Positions 1-7,768 of a stretch of DNA of 25,171 bases are shown piece after piece. Made by a program: the position numbers and the translations under genes. Under the pieces are notes generated by a model, which had not been told where the DNA came from, searched no databases, and saw only the letters and a list, made by a program, of their open reading frames with translations. Source of the stretch: CAZSTA01 sp964609495 [NCBI: uncultured bacterium] (GTDB taxonomy: Bacteria; CAZSTA01); the NCBI GenBank assembly GCA_964609495.1, contig CAZSTA010000031.1, positions 1 to 25,171 on the forward strand, given 5' to 3'. The stretch's first letter is position 1, and every line of letters begins with the position of its first letter.

Positions 1-55
1 GGAGGGTGTAATACAAAGTAAATTAGATCTTAGATCCCAGATTTTATATGCATCC
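1..55 (-). repeat. Terminal part of a MITE-like element, cut by the window edge
   Basis: The reverse complement of these 55 bases matches 11083-11137 at all but one position. There the same sequence is the left end of an element of about 233 bp with imperfect terminal inverted repeats. Here the outer end (GGATGCATATAAAATC on the minus strand) lies at base 55, and the rest would run leftward out of the window. It starts about 17 bases after the cobalamin adenosyltransferase stop codon, so its GC-rich hairpin part may serve as that gene's 3' end. No coding capacity is visible. Confidence 0.75.
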
Positions 56-71
56 GATTTGTAGAATTAGG

Positions 72-602
72 CTAGAACTCTATACCCCTTTGAGCTTTTA
101 CTCCCTCCTCAAAGGGATGTTTGATCGTCTTCATCTCCGTTATTAAATCCGCTATATCCATTATGGCAGGATGAGCTTTTCTTCCTGTTAAAATGAGATG
201 AAGATTCTCCGGTTTACGCTTTAAAACCTCTAAAACGTTTTCTACATCAAGTAATTTATACGCGATAGCATAATTTATCTCATCCAAGATTACGATATCA
301 TAATCTCCGGAAAATATGACTTTCTTCGAAAGTTCCCAAGCCTCCGCAGCCGCTTTTCTATCCTCCCCAATATCTTTCTCATCCCAAGTGAAACCCCGTC
401 CCATAGGAGTTATCTCGAGATAGGGGGTGAGAAGCTCCGCCGCCTCCAGTTCTCCTGATCTCCACTTCCCCTTGATGAACTGAATCATCTTCACCTTCAT
501 CTTATGCCCTACCGCTCGCAGGGCGATTCCCAGCGCGGCAGTGGTCTTCCCCTTGCCATCTCCAGTATGAACTATGATTAAACCCCTCTTAACTTTATCC
601 AT
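72..602 (-). CDS. cobO: Cob(I)yrinic acid a,c-diamide adenosyltransferase (CobO/BtuR/CobA type)
   Basis: This enzyme transfers the 5'-deoxyadenosyl group of ATP to the cobalt of reduced corrinoids, in cobalamin synthesis or salvage, in the cytoplasm. The protein is about 176 residues, normal for the family. A P-loop close to the N-terminus (HTGDGKGKTT, about residues 12-21) is the CobA/BtuR signature, with IQFIKG soon after and an LDEIN acidic motif near the middle. The LTGRKAHP stretch towards the C-terminus is also typical. An in-frame ATG lies 21 bases further upstream, but the MDKVKRG start is preferred because AAGGAG sits about 7 bases before it. It is the last gene of the minus-strand operon, after the serine hydrolase. 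No other cobalamin gene is present, so salvage is as likely as full synthesis. Confidence 0.93.
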   Translation of the reverse strand: MDKVKRGLIIVHTGDGKGKTTAALGIALRAVGHKMKVKMIQFIKGKWRSGELEAAELLTPYLEITPMGRGFTWDEKDIGEDRKAAAEAWELSKKVIFSGDYDIVILDEINYAIAYKLLDVENVLEVLKRKPENLHLILTGRKAHPAIMDIADLITEMKTIKHPFEEGVKAQRGIEF

Positions 603-645
603 ATAACATCTCCTTCGTCGCAATTGAGGGAGGACTATCCCCTCG

Positions 646-1749
646 CTAGTCCGAGATGATCGCAGAGACGATTCCTCCGATCAGTCCCGGTTCATTCCAG
701 GTTGGCGGACCTGAACCGACGCGCGCAACTACCAGATCAAGGGAGGGAATGATGTAACATCTATTTGATCTATATCCCTCTAGGGCGAAAGCATCTCTGG
801 GAAGGCCTGGCCAGCGGACGCCCTTCGTGTTTACCCACCACGTATAACCATAAGCTGGATTAAGGTCTTGTGATGATCTTGTGGCTAGATCCATCCACCA
901 TCTGGGGATCAGTTGCTGTCCATTCCACACGCCTTTGTGCAAGGCAAGATAACCAAAGCGCGCCAATTCCCTGGCGGAGATATGTATCCCCGTGTGCGCA
1001 TTGGTATGGGGTCCAATGAACCCGCTCCCCCCTTGCGGGTCCCAGCTTAGATTCTCTATGCCGATGGGATCGAAGACACGTTCCTTCATATACTCGCTCA
1101 TTTCTCGTCCCATGATGTTCGGAAAGATCAGCGAAAGATGAGCTATCGCAGGATCGCTGTAGTCCCAGTGGGTGCCAGGCTCTGCTGAGAGTTTGTCTGC
1201 CCATCTCCCGTATCTATTCGGACATCGTCCGAGCGAATGTTCGAACGGTCCATAGTCCGTCGCGGTGGGAATACCTATAACGCCCTTTTCCTCACCTGGG
1301 ATGCCGGATGTCATCGTGAGAAGATGCCGTATGGTGATGCGCTCCTTGCGGGGATCCGTGAGGGGATAGCCCTCTGGAAGGTAGGAGTAGGCTGGGCTGT
1401 CCAGAGCTACCTGTTGATCGTTTGGAAGCCGATTCTGGCGACTGTCCTCAAGGAGGAGACCCCACGCCGTTCCCGTGAAGGACTTCGTCCCCGAGAAGAT
1501 ATCAAATCTGGTAGGGATCAAGATGTTGAACGTATAGAACTCTCTCACCAGATAACCATGTCGGATAATGACGATCGACCACGAATCGCCACCGTAAAGG
1601 AACTCCTGCAATTCGCGCCCTAGATCGAGCTTTTCGGAATCCATACCTGCGAGGGCGCGAACTTCCTCCGGTTCCTTGATCCAGCGCCATCCACCTTTCG
1701 ATTCGGGTGGCGGGTAGTAGGTTTCGGTCTCTGAAGAATGGATTGCCAT
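646..1749 (-). CDS. Serine hydrolase, beta-lactamase class C / penicillin-binding family
   Basis: This is a member of the beta-lactamase-related serine hydrolases (Pfam Beta-lactamase type), 367 residues long. The catalytic SxxK is S86-G-T-K89 in the context FSGTKSFTG. The second motif is Y197-S-D (WDYSDPAIAH). A typical family stretch follows (NGQQLIPRWWMDLAT), then YGYTWWVN and a late LEGYRSNRCYIIP region. No convincing signal peptide is seen. The substrate cannot be deduced: many such proteins are esterases, peptidases or transacylases rather than beta-lactamases. The gene starts 13 bases after purA, with the SD overlapping the purA stop, so it is co-transcribed. Sampled lines are about 53-62% GC, against roughly 35-43% in the flanking genes, which suggests later acquisition into an existing operon. 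Confidence 0.88.
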   Translation of the reverse strand: MAIHSSETETYYPPPESKGGWRWIKEPEEVRALAGMDSEKLDLGRELQEFLYGGDSWSIVIIRHGYLVREFYTFNILIPTRFDIFSGTKSFTGTAWGLLLEDSRQNRLPNDQQVALDSPAYSYLPEGYPLTDPRKERITIRHLLTMTSGIPGEEKGVIGIPTATDYGPFEHSLGRCPNRYGRWADKLSAEPGTHWDYSDPAIAHLSLIFPNIMGREMSEYMKERVFDPIGIENLSWDPQGGSGFIGPHTNAHTGIHISARELARFGYLALHKGVWNGQQLIPRWWMDLATRSSQDLNPAYGYTWWVNTKGVRWPGLPRDAFALEGYRSNRCYIIPSLDLVVARVGSGPPTWNEPGLIGGIVSAIISD

Positions 1750-1762
1750 AGCTCTGCCCCCC

Positions 1763-3052
<1,290 letters not shown>

Positions 3053-4102
3053 TTATCTCCTCGCCTTCCTTTCGTATTTTCCGCGAAGCTGTTTGCATAC
3101 CGCATCCAATCCCACATCTCTTTCGGCTCTTATCACAGTGGCAAAACCTCTTTCCTTCAAGATCTGTTGAAATTCATATACTCTATTTCTACTTGGACGC
3201 TCATAATCAGTCCCCTCTACCGAATTGAAGGGGATCAGATTGATATTGCAGGGGATCCCTTCTAACAGGTCCGCCAATCTATGCGCTTGTCCTAGCTCAT
3301 CATTTACCTCTGATATTAAATTATACTCAAAGGTTATCCTTCTGCCCGTTCGCCTCACATAATAGCGGCATGCTTCTAATAGCATCCCCAAAGGGTATCT
3401 CTTGTTAATTGGCATCAATATATCCCTTAGTCTATCAGATGTAGCGTTAAGGGATACCGCTAACCTTACCTGTAAACCTTCCCTGGCGAGATGTCTTATC
3501 TGTGGTGCTAATCCACAAGTGGAGACGATTATATGGCGAGCACCTATATAGAGTCCTTCTGGAGAGATAAGTAAACGGATAGCTTTAAGGACATTATTAT
3601 AGTTAGCAAAGCACTCTCCGATCAGGACAATATTAGAGATAGTTCGATTGTTTTCTCGTTCCCAAAGATCATCGCGTATGGTTAATACTTGATCCACTAT
3701 CTCCGCCGCAGTTAAATCTCTGATAAGCCCCTCTTTACCTGTAACACAGAAATCACACTGATAAGCACATCCTACTTGACTGGAGATACAGGTCGTTGTC
3801 CTGCGATCATATAAAAGGAGGACGCTTTCTATTGTATTGCTATCCTCCAATTCGAACAGATATTTAATTGTATCTTTCGAGGGAGTTTCACTCTTACCCT
3901 TTATCTTTAACCGAGATATATAAGCTATCTCCTCGAGCTTCGCCCTTAGAGCTTTCGAGAGGTCGGTCATCTCTCTGCTGGAGGTAACTCCTCGCTTATA
4001 TATCCACCTCATCGTTTGAGAAGCTCGATATTTTGGCTCGCCAAGAGCGAGAAAGAACTCTTCTAGCTCCCTCCTTGATAGACCTTTCAAATTCAACTTC
4101 AT
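3053..4102 (-). CDS. rlmN: 23S rRNA (adenine-C2)-methyltransferase RlmN, radical SAM
   Basis: RlmN methylates C2 of A2503 in 23S rRNA and A37 of some tRNAs by radical SAM chemistry. The 349 residues are normal length. The N-terminal helical domain (LSRRELEEFFLALGEPKYRASQ) is typical. The radical SAM cluster motif CxxxCxxC is seen as CAYQCDFC. A cysteine seven residues before its first Cys (TTCISSQVG) corresponds to a conserved RlmN cysteine. The C-terminal methyl-carrying Cys is in LDAVCKQL. The SAM-contact motif normally reading GEPL is GECF here, with the Glu kept. The RlmN/Cfr family is clear; RlmN rather than Cfr is favoured by the N-terminal domain and housekeeping context. The ATG overlaps the iscB stop as ATGA, so expression depends on the upstream iscB transcript. 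Confidence 0.94.
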   Translation of the reverse strand: MKLNLKGLSRRELEEFFLALGEPKYRASQTMRWIYKRGVTSSREMTDLSKALRAKLEEIAYISRLKIKGKSETPSKDTIKYLFELEDSNTIESVLLLYDRRTTTCISSQVGCAYQCDFCVTGKEGLIRDLTAAEIVDQVLTIRDDLWERENNRTISNIVLIGECFANYNNVLKAIRLLISPEGLYIGARHIIVSTCGLAPQIRHLAREGLQVRLAVSLNATSDRLRDILMPINKRYPLGMLLEACRYYVRRTGRRITFEYNLISEVNDELGQAHRLADLLEGIPCNINLIPFNSVEGTDYERPSRNRVYEFQQILKERGFATVIRAERDVGLDAVCKQLRGKYERKARR

Positions 4103-5340
4103 CTTAAATCAGGCGCGGAGGAAGTGCCTACTCTCCTCTCTACTAAAAGGGTGCCGAATCTTTCTAACAAAAGCAACTCTTCCGCTTTCGCTGAACTATG
4201 TATTTTAGTTCCGTTAAGTCCCCTAAGAGCGAAATAACCTGATCTTCTTCTCCCAAAGATAAAACACTCCATCCCCTTGAACAAAACTTTGTCAAAACGC
4301 TGGAAGCCCTTGATAAATCTATCCGAGGTGTTCCTTATATGACTTCTATTCCCCTTGAATAGTTTGCGATTACATTTCCTTACCCGTCGGAGGAAATAAT
4401 ACTCTGAGGCTCGCTTTTGCCTACTTCCACCCGCTATGACGAAAGCATCGTTCCGATGTGATTTTGGCAATCCTAGGGCTATTCTGCCTTGTTTTGTTAG
4501 ATAGCCATAGGTATGGGAAACAACATTGCCCCTCTCCCTTAACTGATTTACCAATTTCCATCTAACCGAAGACATAAAAGTCTCTGCCTTGAAACTCCGA
4601 TCTGGTTTAATCCTGAGTTTCAACTCGCCTTTGGACACCTTCTGGTGGCATGTAGAACATAATGTTATCAAGTTATCAGGGCTATTTCCCCCAGTCTGCC
4701 TCGTCTCGATATGATGGACTTCTAAGACCGGGTCCTTAGACTGGCCTTGGCAATGTTGACAGGTATGATTATCTCGGTAGAGAACATATTCCCTAACATT
4801 CCAAAAGCCTTTTTGCAGACCATTCTGATATTCAATACCTGATATATTCGGGTTCTTGATCTTTTGAATATCAAACGCTGAGACTTCTACGATGATCTCA
4901 GTAATAGGTAATATCTCCTTAACCTTCTCAATTATCTTGAGGTGGGAGTCTAATTTGTGCTGAATAGAGGGAGCTAACCAACCAGCTGGCTTCTTGCGAT
5001 TAAGGAAACGAGCTTTCCGATGCCAGGTTTTCCGATTTCTTCTTGCTCTCCGATACGCTCTCCTTTCCGAGTTGAGCTTCACCAGGTCGTCTCTTAATCT
5101 CACCTCTGCTTGGAAGACTTCCTCTTTTTCGGTGATAGCAGATAGACCAATACTGCCATAACCTGCATCTACTCCTAGAGTAATGGGCTGTCTATAGCCA
5201 GATGAACCATAAAGTAGTTGAATAGTAAAGGGTGTTCTTTTCACTACTTTTGCCTTGCCTTCTTTTAGGAGAAGTCTTGCTCTTCTTGGACGGCATGGCA
5301 TCAAAGGTTTTCCGTGTTTGTTAATAACGAACACTAACAT
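4099..5340 (-). CDS. iscB: IscB RNA-guided nuclease (RuvC + HNH), evolutionary relative of Cas9
   Basis: IscB proteins are transposon-encoded nucleases guided by an omega-RNA and are the ancestors of Cas9. The domain order is complete in 413 residues. The N-terminal PLMP motif (residues 12-15) is followed by the RRARLLLKEGKAKV block. RuvC-I is GVDAG with D58. An arginine-rich bridge helix spans about 88-117. RuvC-II is IIVEVSAFD with E152. The HNH domain spans about 187-233, with CxxC at 194/197, H209-H210 and C228/C231. RuvC-III is HRNDAFV with H295 and D298. All catalytic residues look intact. The start has AAGGAGG seven bases upstream. The 248 bases upstream fold as an omega-RNA. No TnpA gene is adjacent, and the stop codon overlaps rlmN, which is unusual for a free mobile element. 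Confidence 0.95.
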   Translation of the reverse strand: MLVFVINKHGKPLMPCRPRRARLLLKEGKAKVVKRTPFTIQLLYGSSGYRQPITLGVDAGYGSIGLSAITEKEEVFQAEVRLRDDLVKLNSERRAYRRARRNRKTWHRKARFLNRKKPAGWLAPSIQHKLDSHLKIIEKVKEILPITEIIVEVSAFDIQKIKNPNISGIEYQNGLQKGFWNVREYVLYRDNHTCQHCQGQSKDPVLEVHHIETRQTGGNSPDNLITLCSTCHQKVSKGELKLRIKPDRSFKAETFMSSVRWKLVNQLRERGNVVSHTYGYLTKQGRIALGLPKSHRNDAFVIAGGSRQKRASEYYFLRRVRKCNRKLFKGNRSHIRNTSDRFIKGFQRFDKVLFKGMECFIFGRRRSGYFALRGLNGTKIHSSAKAEELLLLERFGTLLVERRVGTSSAPDLR

Positions 5341-5588
5341 AGAGTGTTCCTCCTTGCGGAGTTAGAGCCGCATCGGGACTGTTAAGGGAGGTTTTTAAGC
5401 TCGCCACACTATCCCTACCTCTCAGGATTGTTTAATGACGAACCACAGTTGCTACAGACGTGCGGAATATCCGTAGGTGTGTATGTAATTTCTCTCCCTT
5501 AACTGCTGCCTATATCCAGGCCCCCTAGTCAACCAGGACTTGCTCTTGCAAGCCCCTACTGATTGAAAATCAGTAGGGGTTGTTGACC
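5341..5588 (-). ncRNA. Omega-RNA scaffold of the IscB system (HEARO-type RNA)
   Basis: Read on the minus strand, this leader directly before iscB has strong paired structure. A 7-bp closing stem (5582-5588 with 5527-5533, one G-U pair) encloses two hairpins. One has an 11-bp stem and 5-nt loop (5553-5563 with 5569-5579); the other has 5 bp (5539-5543 with 5548-5552). A second domain is closed by a perfect 10-bp stem (5494-5503 with 5381-5390) and holds CGGATATTCCG. A last hairpin, CTCC-GCAA-GGAG, contains part of the iscB SD. Position, size and multibranched shape match omega-RNAs lying 5' of iscB. The exact ends are inferred. Base pairing was found by eye; a covariance search against the HEARO family was not possible. 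Confidence 0.85.
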
Positions 5589-5606
5589 GTTTTACACGCG
5601 CTCTGT
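5589..5606 (-). other. Predicted guide segment of the omega-RNA
   Basis: In known IscB systems the guide of about 16 nt is the sequence flanking the 5' end of the omega-RNA scaffold. Here this is, on the minus strand, about AGAGCGCGTGTAAAAC, ending where the closing stem begins. These bases lie inside the 78-bp promoter repeat, downstream of the -10 box, so they would be transcribed. The same bases occur at 11005-11020 with one mismatch. The exact guide end is uncertain by a few bases. Confidence 0.6.
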
Positions 5607-5667
5607 TTTCTATCATCTAATCAATTATACTATAGAGTAGGGCAAAAGTCAATACTAAGTGATTCAA
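5590..5667 (-). repeat. 78-bp promoter-bearing repeat, copy 1
   Basis: This segment recurs at 11004-11082 in the same orientation with three substitutions and one single-base indel. It holds a full promoter reading leftward. Similarity stops at base 5590, the point where the omega-RNA scaffold starts, and at base 5667 on the far side. It stands in front of the iscB-rlmN-purA operon, while copy 2 stands in front of the glycan operon. Confidence 0.9.
5624..5652 (-). promoter_or_regulatory. Sigma-70 type promoter for the omega-RNA-iscB-rlmN-purA operon
   Basis: On the minus strand the -35 box is TTGACT (5647-5652) and the -10 box is TATAAT (5624-5629), with an exact 17-base spacer. Transcription would begin near 5617, about 30 bases before the omega-RNA scaffold, so the guide lies in the transcript. 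The far upstream sequence is unrelated to the glycan operon. Confidence 0.85.
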
Positions 5668-5698
5668 TTCGAGGAGGTCGAAGGTTCTGCCAGCGAAC

Positions 5699-5736
5699 AA
5701 AAAAGGGTGATCTCATTGATATATCAGAGATCACCC
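5699..5736 (-). terminator. Rho-independent terminator of the glycan operon
   Basis: A perfect 10-bp stem GGGTGATCTC / GAGATCACCC (5705-5714 with 5727-5736) with a 12-base loop is followed, in minus-strand direction, by six T residues (5704-5699). It lies about 140 bases after the last gene of the minus-strand polysaccharide cluster and just before the promoter of the next operon. It therefore insulates the two transcription units. Confidence 0.9.
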
Positions 5737-5874
5737 ACTTAAAAACTATGATGATTAATATTACTTTTTCATAACAGCTAATTTTTTGGATATTCCTAGC
5801 GGATTCCACATTAGCTTTGGCAGAGAGTTGACGGAAATCCGAAGCAAAGAGCCTGCTCTAAACAACATCTTTGG
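5737..5874. other. Intergenic stretch with no recognised feature
   Basis: This is the 3' untranslated region between the glycosyltransferase stop codon and the terminator. I see no ORF with coding character and no strong inverted repeat here. Confidence 0.5.
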
Positions 5875-6873
5875 TCATCCCTCTTTAAAGGGAACTTTTG
5901 AACCTTGAGCTCTATTGCCTGCAAAAGTTCCCTTTTTAACTCCTCTTCGGAAGTAGAATTGAAGGAGTTGGCTATATATCACGCCTGAGAATCTGTTGAA
6001 GCCTAAATAAGGGACTATAGCTTTGAAGAGTGGCTCGGTAAATTCATTGAATACAGCTCGTTTCGCTATCTCTTTGAGCATAACCACTCCTCTGGCATCG
6101 GATGGAGATAGGTAGAAGGCATCTCCTCTCGCCTCAGGAGCTACTCTAGTCAAAATTACTGCGGCTCTCCCTGCAGTCTCCATACGCTTGCGATAGGCTT
6201 CATAATCCATAGGATGATAGTGATATCCTATCGCCTTCGTATCATATATAAACCTTGTCCCTCTTCTGGCTAATCTATATGCCATCTCTGTATCTTCCCA
6301 GGTGGAGACCGGAGGGGGCCAGAAGTTCTCTTGATCAAACATTCCAATATCTATAAGAAGCTTTCTCCTTACGGATGCATTACAAGTGAGGAGGTACTTA
6401 CCTGATACGTCCCCCTCCTTCTCCGGGTAGGAGAAGGGATAGCCGAGGCTCTGCATAAGGTTCATAAAAGCGGTCTCTATCTCAGGGTAAAATAGGACTT
6501 TCCCTAACACCGCTATATCCTCATCTGGATATTCCTCATAGTACTTTATATGTTCTCTTAATAGATTGCGATCCGCTATTATATCATCGCCAATGAATAG
6601 GGTGACCTCTCCCTCTGCACTTCTCACCCCGGTATTCCTAGCTGCGTTACCTCCACTGTTACGCTCATGTCTAAAGTACTTGATCTTAACTTCTGCCTTG
6701 GGGATGATCTCCCTCACCATCTCCTCAGTTCCATCCTGCGAGCAATCATCAACTATGACGATCTCAAATTCATCCTTGGGGTAGGTCTGTTCAAATAGCG
6801 AAGTCAAGCACTTCTTCAATATCTCCTTTCGATTATAGCTTGGTATTATCACACTTAAGGGTAAACTACTCAT
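5875..6873 (-). CDS. Family 2 glycosyltransferase
   Basis: This is an inverting GT-A glycosyltransferase, probably adding a sugar during surface-polysaccharide assembly at the inner face of the membrane. The protein has 332 residues. The nucleotide-sugar fold begins at once (LSVIIPSYNRKEILKKCLTS), with IVDDCSQDGT, RNSGGNAARNTGV and the metal-site region LFIGDDII in place of a plain DxD. An acceptor-side WEDTEMAYRL motif follows. AAAGGAG before the ATG supports the start. It is the last gene of the cluster. The C-terminal peptide, about 16 residues from KKGTFAGNR to the stop, is encoded by a 49-bp palindromic repeat (5887-5935), so it was probably added or replaced by repeat insertion. Donor and acceptor are unknown. 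Confidence 0.9.
   Translation of the reverse strand: MSSLPLSVIIPSYNRKEILKKCLTSLFEQTYPKDEFEIVIVDDCSQDGTEEMVREIIPKAEVKIKYFRHERNSGGNAARNTGVRSAEGEVTLFIGDDIIADRNLLREHIKYYEEYPDEDIAVLGKVLFYPEIETAFMNLMQSLGYPFSYPEKEGDVSGKYLLTCNASVRRKLLIDIGMFDQENFWPPPVSTWEDTEMAYRLARRGTRFIYDTKAIGYHYHPMDYEAYRKRMETAGRAAVILTRVAPEARGDAFYLSPSDARGVVMLKEIAKRAVFNEFTEPLFKAIVPYLGFNRFSGVIYSQLLQFYFRRGVKKGTFAGNRAQGSKVPFKEG
5887..5935 (+). repeat. 49-bp palindromic repeat, copy A, inside a coding sequence
   Basis: Arms AAAGGGAACTTTT (5887-5899) and AAAAGTTCCCTTT (5923-5935) pair perfectly around a 23-base centre containing ACCTTGAG. Two further copies of identical length lie at 19726-19774 and 22849-22897. Compared with those, this copy has G and C at one pair of stem positions where the others have A and T, so pairing is kept. 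Here it codes for the end of the glycosyltransferase on the opposite strand. Confidence 0.85.
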
Positions 6874-6950
6874 TATGCTCCTTTTTAGGTGATTAGGTGA
6901 GCAGTTACTTCAAATCTTTATCTCACTTTGTCTTAGATCTAAATTTATTC

Positions 6951-7646
6951 TTATTCCGATTGAACTATAATAAACGAGTAATCTAAACCTCTTCTCCACT
7001 TGAGGCTTCTTCCCCATTTGATAAGCTTTTCCTCAACTAAAGACAGACCTAGATATCGCATGCAATTGATTAGAAATCCATGAGAGAATATCCAAATCCA
7101 TCCCGAGGGATCACCAAATTTCTTCGACGGATATATATCGCCATATTCTTTGAATTTTTCGGAGAAGGGAGCAAAAAGCAAATCACTGCGGTTCCTGGAT
7201 TTACTAATCACTGGATTCGCAAAAATGGCTTTCTTTGCGGAAAAGGAATCGATGATATTAGATATGAAGTGAATTGGCTCTGGCTGATGAAGAAGGATAT
7301 CATAGCATATTATCGCATCTGCTGGATACTCAGCTCCTAACGCCCTGAGCCCACCATCTATCATTGATTTATAGAAGTCCATTTTGATATACCGAACATT
7401 CGAAAAGTTGTCCTTGATCTCGTTGAAACGATTACTTAGATAATCGTCAAGTAGAATGACATCTTTCGCTCCTTCAGTCTCAGAGAGGAAGCTATAGAAG
7501 CCATTGCACTTCCACATTCCCCCAACATCAACTACACGCTCAGCAGGAAACAGTTTATGGATCCATTGAGCCTTCTCCCTGATTAGTGCAGGCATTTTAT
7601 CCTCTTGAAAGCAAAGGCTATAGAGATCCTCACAAGTTTCCTTCAT
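6951..7646 (-). CDS. Probable SAM-dependent methyltransferase, glycan cluster
   Basis: The 231-residue protein has a likely class I methyltransferase core. RVVDVGGMWKCNGF (about 37-50) resembles the SAM-binding glycine loop, with an acidic strand end in VILLDDY about 30 residues later. ADAIICYDILLHQPEP looks like the motif IV region. The C-terminal half (GDPSGWIWIFSHGFLINCMRYLG) is not one I recognise. AAGGAGG lies upstream of the ATG. Its place between another methyltransferase and a glycosyltransferase suggests it modifies a sugar or lipid-linked glycan. The glycine loop is atypical (VGG rather than GxGxG), so the function is less certain than for its neighbours. Confidence 0.7.
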   Translation of the reverse strand: MKETCEDLYSLCFQEDKMPALIREKAQWIHKLFPAERVVDVGGMWKCNGFYSFLSETEGAKDVILLDDYLSNRFNEIKDNFSNVRYIKMDFYKSMIDGGLRALGAEYPADAIICYDILLHQPEPIHFISNIIDSFSAKKAIFANPVISKSRNRSDLLFAPFSEKFKEYGDIYPSKKFGDPSGWIWIFSHGFLINCMRYLGLSLVEEKLIKWGRSLKWRRGLDYSFIIVQSE

Positions 7647-7768
7647 TATCTTTTCCTCCTTAATTCAATCAATATTCTACTATTTGCTAACTCTCAGATC
7701 TGAGATGGTTTAATTCAATCTAATCGTTCAATTCCGCAATGTTCAAAGGTGGACCCCCTTTTTAGAAA

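Noticed and set aside
1237-1623. Plus-strand ORF opposite the serine hydrolase
   Set aside because: The minus-strand frame has SxxK and YSD motifs in the right order. The plus-strand frame has no recognisable feature and is a shadow favoured by high GC.
4099-5340. Cas9 or TnpB instead of IscB
   Set aside because: The N-terminal PLMP motif, the size near 413 residues and an HNH domain between RuvC-II and RuvC-III identify IscB. TnpB has no HNH, Cas9 lacks PLMP and is much larger, and no CRISPR array is present.
5553-5579. Strong hairpin upstream of iscB as an intrinsic terminator
   Set aside because: No T-run follows it on either strand, and it is nested inside a larger closing stem, as expected for an omega-RNA.
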